Assembly (NCBI GenBank): GCA_934178475.1 | Contig: CAKPQH010000006.1 | Location: 24,336-88,335, forward strand | DNA from: an uncultured Clostridia bacterium | GTDB taxonomy: Bacteria; Bacillota; Clostridia; TANB77; CAG-508 | Length of the DNA: 64,000 nt | Reading direction: 5' to 3' | Part shown: positions 36,342 through 46,354 of the stretch, piece after piece | Position numbering within the stretch: position 1 is the first letter of the stretch | Layout: every line of letters starts with the position of its first letter | Notes under the pieces: model-generated | What the model was told of the DNA's origin: nothing | Database searches by the model: none | What the model saw: the letters and a program-made list of their open reading frames with translations, nothing else | Made by a program: the position numbers and the translations under genes

Positions 36342-36680
36342 TTATATTTCTTTCCAAAACCAATCTAAACTATTGTCTATACTCTTTATATTATTTGCTT
36401 TAGCTTCGATATCATCAACCCATAAGTAAGCAAAGAATGTTAATAATATAAATCCAAAGTCTAATGCTAAACATCTATATAATAGACTTACTAATACCTC
36501 AGATCCTGATGATACAGTTGCTATTTGTATAACATGTATTACTAACAATGTTAAAAAAGCAAATAGCGGAATAGCAGCAATATAACTTTTTTTAACCTCT
36601 TGTGCTAAAAAGATTAATAAAGCTACTGCTAATACAATTAAAAGTAATGTTAATGGATTTGTTATATTTAATATAAACAT
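36342..36680 (-). CDS. Unknown 112-residue three-helix membrane protein
   Basis: Three hydrophobic helices and a short C-terminal tail (DDIEAKANNIKSIDNSLDWFWKEI). The start MFILNITNPL at 36680 is supported by AGGAGG 5 nt before it; the longer frame to 36710 lacks one. The Trp-rich tail resembles the DWFFEGDKF end of the 12254 protein, so the two may be distant relatives. No function recognised. Confidence 0.6.
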   Translation of the reverse strand: MFILNITNPLTLLLIVLAVALLIFLAQEVKKSYIAAIPLFAFLTLLVIHVIQIATVSSGSEVLVSLLYRCLALDFGFILLTFFAYLWVDDIEAKANNIKSIDNSLDWFWKEI

Positions 36681-36808
36681 AATATTCCTCCTATCCTTTG
36701 TATTATTCAATATATTAGTATAATATCACTTATATATATTTTTTTCAATACAATTTGTATTACATTTTTTTTACAAATTTATTACACTAATATTTCAAAA
36801 AGCATTTT

Positions 36809-38002
36809 CTATTCTCTTTCTCTTTGATTATCAAGTTCAATATTTATTTCGTTATTTCTCAATTTATTATACCCCATATTTCTAGTAATATCCGTAGTTT
36901 CTTCAAGATGTTTTTTAGCTTTTTTCTCTTTTTCTGATATTTTTTTCGCAGGTTCCTTTTCTTCTAAATTAAAAGGTATTGATATTTTTGCCATAATTGT
37001 CATAAATAATGCATCTTTTTTTATTTTTTCTGATATTTTTTTGCTATCACAATCAATTGCAGTATTTGCATATTTAATAGCTTTTTCTTTCTCTCCTTTT
37101 ATTAATGCAATTCTAGCAAGTTCAAAATAACTATCTGCTTCCAAATCTTCATCTTGAATTGTTTGTAAAAAGTATTGTTCTGCTACATCTAATTCTTTAT
37201 ATAGTAAAGCTATCTGTGCCAAATTATATTTAGGATTATATATTAAACTATTTAATTCTGCTGCTCTTTCATAATATTCTTTAGCTTTATCAAAATCATT
37301 AAGCATAGTATACACAATTCCTAAACTATATATTAATTCATAATTAACTTCGTTATATTTTAATGCTGACTCATAAATATTAGCTGCTTCTTTGTATCTC
37401 TCTTTTTCTATTAATAAATTTCCTAAAGTTAAACTTGCATCTAAATAATCAGGTTTTTTATTTGTTAAATTTTGTAACATCTCTATAGCTTCATCTTTTT
37501 TATCTAAATCATTTAAATATGTAGCAATCTTATAATACGAGTTATAATCTTTTTTATTTATATCTATACAAAGAACATATTCGTCTATTGCTCTTCTTAT
37601 TCCACCTTCTTGTTCATATATTTCTGCTAACTTTTTATGTGCCATATAATTTTTAGGATTTTTTTCTGTAAGATTTATTAATATATCTTTTGCTTTTTTA
37701 TCATTTTTAAAAAACAAATAAAAATCAACCTTTAAAACATTAATCCTATTAATTACATCTACTCCTTTACGTTCTAAGATTATTATGAAAAGTGGTAAAA
37801 TAATTGCCATTATATATGTAATAATTTTAAAGAAAATATTAATTCCTATTCCTGATATGTAACCTACAAAATCTATTATTAAACCTAATGCTTCTATAAC
37901 TAATATTACTATATATTCATTTTCATTATATTTCATCATTTTGTAAAACATATACACAAAAAGTGTGATTGACAATATTGTAAAAATTATCTGTTCTATC
38001 AT
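36809..38002 (-). CDS. Membrane-anchored TPR protein
   Basis: The 397-residue protein has two N-terminal membrane helices (about residues 5-75), then seven or so TPR units from about residue 110 to 310, for example NYMAHKKLAEIYEQEGGIRR and NPKYNLAQIALLYKELDVAE. A lysine-rich tail follows. TPR arrays mediate protein-protein contacts; partners are unknown. It stands alone, diverging from the zinc-ribbon protein and tyrS. Confidence 0.75.
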   Translation of the reverse strand: MIEQIIFTILSITLFVYMFYKMMKYNENEYIVILVIEALGLIIDFVGYISGIGINIFFKIITYIMAIILPLFIIILERKGVDVINRINVLKVDFYLFFKNDKKAKDILINLTEKNPKNYMAHKKLAEIYEQEGGIRRAIDEYVLCIDINKKDYNSYYKIATYLNDLDKKDEAIEMLQNLTNKKPDYLDASLTLGNLLIEKERYKEAANIYESALKYNEVNYELIYSLGIVYTMLNDFDKAKEYYERAAELNSLIYNPKYNLAQIALLYKELDVAEQYFLQTIQDEDLEADSYFELARIALIKGEKEKAIKYANTAIDCDSKKISEKIKKDALFMTIMAKISIPFNLEEKEPAKKISEKEKKAKKHLEETTDITRNMGYNKLRNNEINIELDNQRERE

Positions 38003-38144
38003 ATTCCCCTCCTAAAATATAAATTCATTCTACAATAAAATCCTTAAAATATCAATATATTTTTTCAAAAGTATTTATTTTTTTCCTTGTTTATGATACA
38101 ATAACTCAAAATCAATATAAAACATATAATTAGGAGGAATAATT

Positions 38145-38387
38145 ATGGAAGTAAATAGATGTGCACGTTGTGGAGCTTTTTATACAAATGGTGGTTATGT
38201 TTGCCCAAAATGTACAAGTAAAGATAATATTGAACTTGCTACATTCAAAGATTTTGTAGAAGAAAATGGATTGGAAATCGATTCTTTAAGTCAAATTTCT
38301 TCTCAAACTGGTATTTCAGAAAAAAACTTAAATCGTTTTTTGAATTATGATGGATTAGAAGGATACAATAAATTATTTAACAAATAG
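38145..38387 (+). CDS. Zinc-ribbon / helix-turn-helix protein similar to YvyF
   Basis: The 80-residue protein has four cysteines (CARC, CPKC) forming a zinc ribbon, then a helix-turn-helix-like segment (LSQISSQTGISEKNLNRFL). This is the layout of the flagellar-operon protein YvyF/TIGR03826. No flagellar genes are near, so a general regulatory or adaptor role is possible. It ends 9 nt before tyrS, with which it is certainly co-transcribed. Confidence 0.65.
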   Translation: MEVNRCARCGAFYTNGGYVCPKCTSKDNIELATFKDFVEENGLEIDSLSQISSQTGISEKNLNRFLNYDGLEGYNKLFNK

Positions 38388-38396
38388 GAGGATTTA

Positions 38397-39611
38397 ATGG
38401 AAAACGTATTTAAAATATTACAAGAAAGAAATTATATAGAACAAATGACTCATCCAAAAGAAATGGAAGAAATGTTTAGTAAAGAATCTGTTCCTTTTTA
38501 CATTGGAATTGATCCTACTGCAGACAGCTTACATGTTGGACATTTCGTTTCACTTATGGTGGCAAGTCATATGCAAAAATGTGGTCATAAACCTATAATA
38601 TTAATTGGTGGTGGTACTGCCATAATTGGTGACCCTTCTTTAAAAAATGACATGAGAAAAATGCTATCTAAAGAAGACATTGAACATAATATTTCATGTA
38701 TAAAAAAGCAAGTTGAGAAATTCGTTAGTTTCGAAGGTGATAATGCTGCTATTATAGTAAATAACGCTGATTGGCTATGTGATCTAAGTTATATCAATTT
38801 TATGAGAGATATTGGTAGCAAATTTACAATAAGCAAAATGCTTGCCGCTGAATGTTATAAAAATAGGTTAGAAACTGGTCTAACATTCTTTGAAATGGGT
38901 TATATGCTTATGCAATCATATGACTTTTTACATTTATATAATACATATGGTTGTAAACTTGAAATGGGTGGAAATGATCAATGGTCTAACATAATTGGTG
39001 GAGTTGAACTTATTCGTAAAATAGGTAAAGATGATTCTTTTGGTATGACCTTTAAACTTCTTACAACTAAAGAAGGTAAAAAAATGGGAAAAACAGAAAA
39101 AGGTGCATTATGGTTAGATGCTGAAAAAACTTCCCCATATGAATTCTATCAATATTGGAGAAACATTGAAGATGATAGTGTTAAAACTGTTCTATGCATG
39201 CTTACTTTCCTTCCTATGGATGAAATCAATAGACTTTCTTCTCTAAAAGATGAAAAAATTAATGAAGCTAAAAAAGTATTAGCTTATGAAATAACAAAAC
39301 TTATTCATGGTGAAGATGAAGCTAAAAAGGCAGAGGAAGCATCAAATGCTTTATTTGAAGGTCAAGGTTCTCTTGATAATATGCCTACTATAAAATTAGA
39401 AAACAGCAATTGTTCTTTAGTTGATGCTATTATTCTATCTGGTATTGCTCCATCAAAAGGTCAAGCAAAAACATTAATATCACAAAATTCAATTTCTTTA
39501 AATGATGAAAAAATATCTGATATTTCTTATTGTCTATCTGATAAAGACTTTAAAGATGGTTTTGCAATATTAAAAAAAGGTAAAAAAGTCTTCTATAAAT
39601 TAGAAAAATAA
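38397..39611 (+). CDS. tyrS: Tyrosyl-tRNA synthetase
   Basis: The 404-residue enzyme charges tRNA-Tyr. HIGH appears as HVGH in YIGIDPTADSLHVGHF, the KMSKS element as KMGKT (TTKEGKKMGKTEKG), and the C-terminus has an S4 RNA-binding domain (PSKGQAKTLISQNSISLND). The class I Rossmann fold and the YMLMQSYDF and GGNDQWSNI tyrosine-binding motifs are present. No T-box leader is visible upstream. Confidence 0.97.
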   Translation: MENVFKILQERNYIEQMTHPKEMEEMFSKESVPFYIGIDPTADSLHVGHFVSLMVASHMQKCGHKPIILIGGGTAIIGDPSLKNDMRKMLSKEDIEHNISCIKKQVEKFVSFEGDNAAIIVNNADWLCDLSYINFMRDIGSKFTISKMLAAECYKNRLETGLTFFEMGYMLMQSYDFLHLYNTYGCKLEMGGNDQWSNIIGGVELIRKIGKDDSFGMTFKLLTTKEGKKMGKTEKGALWLDAEKTSPYEFYQYWRNIEDDSVKTVLCMLTFLPMDEINRLSSLKDEKINEAKKVLAYEITKLIHGEDEAKKAEEASNALFEGQGSLDNMPTIKLENSNCSLVDAIILSGIAPSKGQAKTLISQNSISLNDEKISDISYCLSDKDFKDGFAILKKGKKVFYKLEK

Positions 39612-39627
39612 AATAAAATAAAATAAA

Positions 39628-39666
39628 AATAACGAATACATTAATTAAATAGTTGTATTCGTTATT
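39628..39666. terminator. Bidirectional terminator between tyrS and the prepilin pseudogene
   Basis: AATAACGAATACA (39628-39640) and TGTATTCGTTATT (39654-39666) form a perfect 13-bp stem. Confidence 0.8.
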
Positions 39667-39674
39667 CTTATTTT

Positions 39675-40915
39675 TTATTCTTCTACTTCTTCAAATACTA
39701 TATTTTTTATATAATCAGTTACGTTATTTTGAGACTCATCAAACATTGATATTCTAAGAAAAGGTTTTACATACTTAGTTCCAGGTCTAAATTTACCTAA
39801 TCCATCTGTATGTCCATTAGTTTTCTCTCCCTGAATAAAATTCGTACGACTTTTCCAAGTCTCAGAAAATCCTGCTGGTGTAACTGTATAATGATTTTCC
39901 GCACCTTGACTTCTTTGGCTAACTTCTGTTCCTGCTTCAATTGTTCCATTTGCCCATGGTTCTTTTAATTTTATTATATTTTTTTCTTTATCTATTGCTG
40001 GTTCACTTTCACTATAGTCAAATAAATCACCATATACATTTCTTGAATATGTCAGTGGTCCATATTGATATCCTGTACTATCTTTATAATTCCAAAATAT
40101 AAGCCCTCTTTTATAATCTGGTGTGTTTTGGTTATACTCAAAATTAGATATATTATTTAAATGTACTTCTGTATCTCCATTTTTCAAATCTTCTGTTAAA
40201 TATGTTAATGTATTTTTAACATACATAAAATTTTGCGATAATATAGCATTATAATCAATATCATATTCGATAATACCTAGATAATTACTTGCATTTACAT
40301 TACTTGTTTTAAATGTATATGATTCTCTGTACTTTTTTGATGTATCTACTGGTATATATTCTGTCGACATATATGTTAAATAACGAGGAAAAGAATTACT
40401 ATTTCCCACAACATACAAATACCCATCTTGATTGTAACTAAACTTTGGAAAATTATCATTATTTTTATTTTCCAAATATCCGTTTTTTACCAAGTTCTTA
40501 CTTTTATTTCCTACTGTAACTTTATTTCCTTCACTTATAGTAATAACTGTATCTCCTGATATCCATGTTAACGGTTCACTTAATTTTGCTGATGCAATTT
40601 CATCTTTACTTTCTAGATATTCTTCAAGCGTTGTAGTATAACTATCATTACTTTCCTTTTCTAAGTTCCACTCTGTTACAGCTAATTCAACTTTTTCTTC
40701 AAATTCGCTATACTTGTTTCCTCTTTAGCTTTTGTTGCCTTATTTAATATTCCATCTTGCGATGTTATCATATTTATACTTATACCTGCAAGCAACAGCA
40801 ATATTATTATAGTTATTACTAACGCTATTAATGTTATACCTCTTTTGCTTTCTAGATTACCACATTTTCCTTTTTTTAGGTCTTCAATATTTTCTAGTCT
40901 ATAAAACCAGTTCAT
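39675..40915 (-). pseudogene. Prepilin-type surface protein, broken by a 1-nt frameshift
   Basis: The start ATG 40915 has AAAGGAG 7 nt upstream. A long basic leader of about 27 residues ends SKRG|ITLIALVITIIIL, again with Ala at mature position 5, followed by MITSQDGILNKATKAKEET. The frame then stops. If one base is added near 40707, it continues EFEEKVELAVTEWNLEKE and on through a beta-rich, probably jelly-roll C-terminal region ending NIVFEEVEE, about 413 residues in all. The C-terminal region looks like a carbohydrate-binding or tail-fibre-like module (tentative). The promoter lies inside the end of the UPF0182 gene. Confidence 0.75.
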
Positions 40916-40950
40916 ACCCAAACTCCTTTTTCTCTTGTTATATTTTTTTA

Positions 40951-40979
40951 ATTTTATCTCACTTTATTTTTATTGTCAA
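40951..40979 (-). promoter_or_regulatory. Promoter of the frameshifted prepilin gene
   Basis: On the minus strand, TTGACA (40974-40979), 17-nt spacer, TAAAAT (40951-40956). The -35 lies within the last codons of the UPF0182 gene. Confidence 0.7.
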
Positions 40980-43767
40980 CTTCATTATTTTCCTGTACCG
41001 TAATATTATTGTTTGTGTTATTATCTTCACTTGTATTATCTATAGCTGTATTACTTACTATATTTTTATCTTTCTTTACTTCTTTTCTCTTTTTATCCAA
41101 AGTATTAATTAAATCCTGTAACTTTTGAATATCACTACCCATTAATTCTAAATTTTTACTATCTATAGAATTAGAAAGATTTCCATTTGCTTTTATTATT
41201 GATTCTATAATTCCCTCTATATCATCTGTTGTGTTTATATCAATATTAGTAGCATATTGTGAAATTAAATTTGTTATTGCTTCTTGTAAATTGTTTCCTA
41301 TTGATACTTTGCTTCCAGATGCCACAACAACTTTACTTAGAACTGGTATATTTTCTTCATTACGTCTTGTTTGATATATAGGTTCTACATAAAGGATTGT
41401 ATCATTAATTGGTACTATTATCATATCTTTAGTAATTTCAACTCCTGACACATTTAAACTATCTAATTCACTTTTAATCTCCTCATTTTGAGAAATTTGA
41501 TTATCTAATTGAGTAGGTCCAAGTATTGTTGTATCTGAGTTAAATCTATTTATTGTCAATTTATTTTTTCCATCTTCAACAGTTCCAACTAAATATGATA
41601 TTATATTTTGTTTATCTTTAGGTGTATATATTTGAACTAATCCTATATTTCCATTATTTAAAACTGTGTAATATGAATCCAATGTTGTAGCATTTTTCTT
41701 ACTTGATGTATTAGTGTTATATTTAGCTTTCTCCCAACTATCATCATCTCTATATAATACATCTGGTTTTATATTATGATATTCTCCTAAAAGAGCTGAT
41801 TGTACTTCATATAAAAATTTTGGATATGTAAAGTTCTTAGATATACTTTCATCTATTTGACTATCTTTATATTCAAATAATCCTGGATACATCTTAGCAT
41901 ATCCCATTGCTATAGGATCATCTCTGTCAGTTATATAAAATTTCATGCTTCCATCATAAGCATTTATAATAACTTTTATCGAATTTTTTATATAATTTAA
42001 TGTTATTCTTTGATTATTGTATACTATTGTTGTATAGTTCGAATATGGATAACTTGTAGAAGTTGTATATGCATCCAATACCCAATAAATATCTCCATTA
42101 TCATCAACAACTGTATATGGTTCTTTATCATATACTACATTTGGTAAAGCAAGTTTTGCTCTTTCTATTATATTTCTATTTATTAAAATTTTACTTTCCT
42201 TAGTTGTATTTCCTGAAAAAGCTAAACCTATATCTTTTTTCTCTAATCCAAGTATTATTCTATCTAATAAATTTAATTTCAAGCCAGAATTTCCCTCATA
42301 ATTTGTTGTATATTCAACACCTGAATTATCTGTATAATCATATTCATTCTTTCCTTTAGCATTTGTTATAATTGTACTATTAGTTTCCATTCCATAGTAT
42401 ATTTGTGGTGTATTAATATTAACCATACTATCATTTCCAATTATATCATTTTGTACATATTTAATATTTCCATCTTCGTCCATATTTGTTGCTGAGGTTA
42501 ATATTAATCCATATCCATGAGTATATTCATAAGTTTTACTGTTATATGCCCTTTGGTTACTTAATATTTCTCTAGGAGAAACATATACATATTTATTTTC
42601 ACCATTTTCATTATACTTTGATAAATGTGCTGTTGAATATGTATAATATCCAGTTTGTGTTTGTGTCTCATTTAAATTTTTTAAAACTAATTTTGGATTT
42701 ACAATAGCTGTATTATCAACAATTTCCTTATTTTCATTTACTTCATCTACAGAAATAGTTCCGCTATAATTTAATGTATTTATATCAAAATTAATTCCAT
42801 ATGCCTTTTTTGTAGCTGAAATATTTTCTTTAATATAATTTTCTTGATTATCATATTCATTTGTTCTTACAAAAATAAAATCAAATCCTACCATTACTAT
42901 AAACATACAAACTAAATATGCTGGTATTACAACCAATCTTTTTAATGTCTTAGACATTTCATTTTTCTTCAAACCTGTTACTGCACGCCATATAGATATA
43001 ATTAGTATTATAGCAAAAATAATATTTCCCCATAATTTTATTGTGGTTTCAACTAATCCTGCACCATTTAATTCTAAATCAGAATTTGTAGTTATAAATT
43101 TTCCAAAAACTATATCCAATGTACCAACTAAAGTATATGCAGCTAATGCAACAGCAAAAATTCTAATATTTCTGAAAATTTGCTTCATTAAACTACTTTT
43201 CTTTAAAGTTTCTCTGTCTATTCCATCAAAATATTTATTAAATACTACTACATGATATATTCCTGAATACACTGTTAAACCTATTATTAAGCCTATTATA
43301 TATATAATTGCCATTTTAACAATTGGTTCAAAGAACATATAAAATGATATATCTAATTTAAATATTGGATCTGTTTGTGCAAAAGATGCATTACTTGCAC
43401 ATAATATAATTTTAGGCGTAAAAATTATAGCTACTGCTATACTAACAAGTACTGAAACTACCAATGATATTGATTTATTTGGTAATCTTGGTATTTCTTT
43501 TTTCTCTTCTTCAAAAAATACTTTTAAATCTTTTTTTATTCTTCTACCATTAAAATACATAACTAAATATAAAAATATGAAGTTTCCTAACATCACATAA
43601 TATTTATATTTAATATTTGTCCAAAATATAGATATATATTTTTCGCCTAATTCTTTATATTCTAAATAGCTTCCTTTCAAACTGATACAGCTTATTAATA
43701 CACATATTGCTAAAAATAATAGTACTAAAGCTCTTCTAACTGTAAATATCTTTTTTATTTTACTCAT
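40954..43767 (-). CDS. UPF0182-family large membrane protein
   Basis: The 937-residue protein has about seven transmembrane helices in the first 310 residues, with the family signature DPIFKLDISFYMFFEP, and a large extracytoplasmic domain (about 320-850). A C-terminal Asn/Asp-rich tail with a basic coiled segment (KKRKEVKKDKN) follows. UPF0182 proteins are widespread in Firmicutes and Actinobacteria with unknown function. An AAAAGGAG ribosome binding site is present. Confidence 0.92.
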   Translation of the reverse strand: MSKIKKIFTVRRALVLLFLAICVLISCISLKGSYLEYKELGEKYISIFWTNIKYKYYVMLGNFIFLYLVMYFNGRRIKKDLKVFFEEEKKEIPRLPNKSISLVVSVLVSIAVAIIFTPKIILCASNASFAQTDPIFKLDISFYMFFEPIVKMAIIYIIGLIIGLTVYSGIYHVVVFNKYFDGIDRETLKKSSLMKQIFRNIRIFAVALAAYTLVGTLDIVFGKFITTNSDLELNGAGLVETTIKLWGNIIFAIILIISIWRAVTGLKKNEMSKTLKRLVVIPAYLVCMFIVMVGFDFIFVRTNEYDNQENYIKENISATKKAYGINFDINTLNYSGTISVDEVNENKEIVDNTAIVNPKLVLKNLNETQTQTGYYTYSTAHLSKYNENGENKYVYVSPREILSNQRAYNSKTYEYTHGYGLILTSATNMDEDGNIKYVQNDIIGNDSMVNINTPQIYYGMETNSTIITNAKGKNEYDYTDNSGVEYTTNYEGNSGLKLNLLDRIILGLEKKDIGLAFSGNTTKESKILINRNIIERAKLALPNVVYDKEPYTVVDDNGDIYWVLDAYTTSTSYPYSNYTTIVYNNQRITLNYIKNSIKVIINAYDGSMKFYITDRDDPIAMGYAKMYPGLFEYKDSQIDESISKNFTYPKFLYEVQSALLGEYHNIKPDVLYRDDDSWEKAKYNTNTSSKKNATTLDSYYTVLNNGNIGLVQIYTPKDKQNIISYLVGTVEDGKNKLTINRFNSDTTILGPTQLDNQISQNEEIKSELDSLNVSGVEITKDMIIVPINDTILYVEPIYQTRRNEENIPVLSKVVVASGSKVSIGNNLQEAITNLISQYATNIDINTTDDIEGIIESIIKANGNLSNSIDSKNLELMGSDIQKLQDLINTLDKKRKEVKKDKNIVSNTAIDNTSEDNNTNNNITVQENNEVDNKNKVR

Positions 43768-43823
43768 TTAATTTCTCCTTTTAAATTACCTATTTTTTTA
43801 TTTTTAGCTTTCGTAATATCCAA

Positions 43824-44729
43824 TTAAATTATAACTTTTACAAATTCTTCACTATTAAAGATTTCCATGTCATCTACTTGTTCACCTATACCAATAAATT
43901 TAACTGGTATTTTATTTTCCTCAACTATTCCAACAACAACTCCACCTTTTGCAGTACCATCAAGTTTTGTAAGAACTAATCCTGTTACATCTGTTTCTTG
44001 TTTAAATGCTTTTACTTGACTGATTGCATTTTGACCTGTCGTTCCATCAATTACAAGCAAAACTTCTTTAGAAGCATCTGGCATTTCCTTATTTATAACA
44101 CCTTTTATTTTGTGTAGCTCATCCATTAAATATTGTTTATTATGAAGTCGTCCCGCAGTATCAACAATTAAAACATCTGCATCTATTTCTTTGGTCTTTT
44201 TTATTGCATCATACACTACAGATGCAGGGTCTGCTCCCTCTGATTTCTTTACCATTTCAGCTCCAACTCTGCCTGCCCATATTTCTAATTGTTCAACAGC
44301 AGCTGCTCTAAAAGTATCTGCAGCAGCAATGACAACTTTTTTTCCATCCTTTGCTAATCTATTTGCAATTTTTCCTATTGAAGTTGTCTTTCCAACACCA
44401 TTTACTCCAACTACCAATATAACTGATGGTTTTGTTTCTAATTTCAAACTATTGTCAACTTCATCAAATATTGCCTGCATTATTTCTCTTAAAGCTGCTT
44501 TAACTTCTTCTTCATCTTTTATATTTTCTTTCTTTATTTTCTTTCTCAAATTATCTACTATTTTTACAGAAGTATCCATACCTATATCTGACATTATTAA
44601 AATTTCTTCTAACTCTTCTAAAAAGTCTTCATCAACTTTTCTAAAATTACTAAATACTCCATTTATTTTGTCATCAAATGACTCTTTTGTTTTATTTAAA
44701 CCTTTTTTTAATTTATCAAAAAAACTCAT
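43824..44729 (-). CDS. ftsY: Signal recognition particle receptor FtsY
   Basis: The 301-residue SRP GTPase docks SRP-ribosome complexes at the membrane for co-translational targeting. It has an N-domain helical bundle, GVNGVGKTTSIGK (G1), DTFRAAAVEQL, DTAGRLHN (G3) and TKLDGTAKGG (G4), then the C-terminal FIGIGEQVDD motif. It lacks the long acidic A-domain, as is common in Firmicutes. RBS GGGAGAG precedes the ATG. Confidence 0.97.
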   Translation of the reverse strand: MSFFDKLKKGLNKTKESFDDKINGVFSNFRKVDEDFLEELEEILIMSDIGMDTSVKIVDNLRKKIKKENIKDEEEVKAALREIMQAIFDEVDNSLKLETKPSVILVVGVNGVGKTTSIGKIANRLAKDGKKVVIAAADTFRAAAVEQLEIWAGRVGAEMVKKSEGADPASVVYDAIKKTKEIDADVLIVDTAGRLHNKQYLMDELHKIKGVINKEMPDASKEVLLVIDGTTGQNAISQVKAFKQETDVTGLVLTKLDGTAKGGVVVGIVEENKIPVKFIGIGEQVDDMEIFNSEEFVKVII

Positions 44730-44807
44730 ATTATCTCTCCCTACAATATTATACCATAAACTCCAGAAAATTCAAGAAAAAGATAGCTTTATTATAATAA
44801 AATCAAG

Positions 44808-45218
44808 TTATTTAACAATCTTCAATTTCATACCATAGCCATTATAATCATATGGTACTTTTGTAAATCCACATTTTTCATAGAACTCTTCTTTTCCATT
44901 AATAGAAATTAAATTCACACTACATTCCTGATTTTCACAAGTTAAAAATCTAATTTCTTTTAAGATTTCTCTCATAACTATTTTTCCAATTCCCTTTCCT
45001 TGATATTTTGGATTTACCACAACATCTGAAATTAAATAACTCATCCCATCACCTATTGCTCTTCCCATAGCAATAGTTCTATTTTCAATTACAACTTTCT
45101 TAACAACACTGCTACTTTCTATTGCTTTTTTTACAATTTTCTCATTCTTACTTTTCCATCCTACTGATTTAACTAATTCATTATATTCTTCTACCAATAA
45201 GTCATTCTTTACTTCCAT
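44808..45218 (-). CDS. GNAT-family N-acetyltransferase
   Basis: The GNAT acetyl-CoA site is NPKYQGKGIGKIV, preceded by SDVVVNPKY and followed by a C-terminal FYEKCGFTKVP strand-helix. About 136 residues. Substrate is unknown. The start MEVKNDLLVEEYN at 45218 is favoured by GGAATGG upstream, though ATGs further upstream are possible. Confidence 0.85.
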   Translation of the reverse strand: MEVKNDLLVEEYNELVKSVGWKSKNEKIVKKAIESSSVVKKVVIENRTIAMGRAIGDGMSYLISDVVVNPKYQGKGIGKIVMREILKEIRFLTCENQECSVNLISINGKEEFYEKCGFTKVPYDYNGYGMKLKIVK

Positions 45219-45361
45219 ATACCATCCATTCCGTATCATATACATAACTTATACAAATTCATATTCCACAATATTATAAAACTTTTTTATAATATTTTCA
45301 AACAATATTAATTCAAAAATTATGGAAAGGGAATTTTAAATATATTTCTAGAAAATAAAAA

Positions 45362-45378
45362 AGTCGATTAAATCGACT
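45362..45378 (-). terminator. Terminator after tRNA-Thr(CGT)
   Basis: AGTCGA/TCGACT stem with a 5-nt loop, followed on the minus strand by TTTTTTATTTT. Between it and the tRNA (45379-45459) nothing is recognised. Confidence 0.6.
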
Positions 45379-45459
45379 CATATTTTCCAAATAAATATTC
45401 ACGTTTTCTTGAGTTCTAGTAGTATCAGCTCTTTGCAATAGTTCAATGAAAACATATAA

Positions 45460-45535
45460 TGGAGCCACAAAGCAGAATTGAACTGCTGACCTACAGGTTA
45501 CGAATCTGTTGCTCTACCAACTGAGCTATTGTGGC
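45460..45535 (-). tRNA. tRNA-Thr (anticodon CGT)
   Basis: On the minus strand: GCCACAA acceptor, AGCTCAGTTGGTAGAGC D-arm, ACAGA/CCTGT anticodon stem (one A-C closing mismatch) with loop TTCGTAA, AGCAG/CTGCT T-stem and TTGTGGC acceptor, then TCCA encoded. The anticodon reads CGT, for ACG codons. It is the second threonine tRNA in the window. Confidence 0.92.
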
Positions 45536-45576
45536 ATATATCAAACTTATTGCATTTTGCAATAAGTTTTTGTTTT

Positions 45577-46299
45577 CTATTTATTTATTTTATTTTGACT
45601 ATTTGATTTTACTGTTGTAGATGTTTTTAACTGTATTTTTTCTCCACCATTTAATCCTTTTGTAATTTCAATATAAGATGGATCAGAAAGACCTGTTTCA
45701 ACATCAACATTTGTTGTCGTTTCATCATCATTTATAACAATCACATATTTCTTTCCATCTTCTGACTTTTGTATTGCTTCAACTGGAACCGCAATAACGT
45801 TTTCTGCTTTTTCAAGTATTACTTTACATTCAACAACTGTATCTTTTTCTAATAGCATTGGTTCATCAAACGTTATTGAAATTGTACAATTAGTTTCACC
45901 AACACTCTCAACATTAGTAATAATTCCATTATACTTCTTAGTTGAATCCTTTTCTTTTATTGATATTTCTAAATCTTTTTTTAACTTTTCTTTATCCATC
46001 TTCTCTATAGTAAGATTTATCTTTGCATCTTTTTCATTTGTTATCTTTCCTATAACTTGTCCTTGTTCGTCTATAATATCTGAATAATCTTTTTCTTCTC
46101 TTATAATCTTACCATTTCCACTTAAAGTATTTTCTATTGACACTCTAGATACTGTTGTTTGTACAATACTAGTTGATGTAACTATCTTTTCAGGTTCTAT
46201 ACTATTTATTTTATGATTTAATACTAAACTATATATTATTGATATCGCAAGTGCTAATCCCATTATCCCTACAATTAGCCATGTCATATTTTTCTTCAT
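45577..46299 (-). CDS. HlyD/RND-adaptor-like membrane protein
   Basis: The 240-residue protein has an N-terminal membrane helix and a beta-rich extracytoplasmic domain. Its C-terminus carries the adaptor-type pattern VIAVPVEAIQKSEDGKKYV and GLNGGEKIQL, as in periplasmic adaptor proteins of efflux pumps. The lipoyl/coiled-coil hairpin is very short or absent, and there is no ABC transporter nearby, so the partner is unknown. ATG 46299 has AAGGTGA upstream. It has its own promoter. Confidence 0.65.
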   Translation of the reverse strand: MKKNMTWLIVGIMGLALAISIIYSLVLNHKINSIEPEKIVTSTSIVQTTVSRVSIENTLSGNGKIIREEKDYSDIIDEQGQVIGKITNEKDAKINLTIEKMDKEKLKKDLEISIKEKDSTKKYNGIITNVESVGETNCTISITFDEPMLLEKDTVVECKVILEKAENVIAVPVEAIQKSEDGKKYVIVINDDETTTNVDVETGLSDPSYIEITKGLNGGEKIQLKTSTTVKSNSQNKINK

Positions 46300-46316
46300 A
46301 CTTATCACCTTTATTT

Positions 46317-46345
46317 ATTTTATAATAAAATACTTATATTTGCAA
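46317..46345 (-). promoter_or_regulatory. Promoter of the HlyD-like gene
   Basis: On the minus strand, TTGCAA (46340-46345), 17-nt spacer, TAAAAT (46317-46322). Confidence 0.6.
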
Positions 46346-46354
46346 TAATATTAT

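Noticed and set aside
40954..43767. UPF0182 protein as an exporter of the prepilin proteins
   Set aside because: Only adjacency to one prepilin gene supports it; the prepilin gene has its own promoter.
45543..45569. Terminator of a + strand transcript (12-bp stem followed by TTTTTGTTTT)
   Set aside because: No + strand gene or promoter precedes it; it may simply separate the HlyD-like gene from the tRNA on the minus strand.
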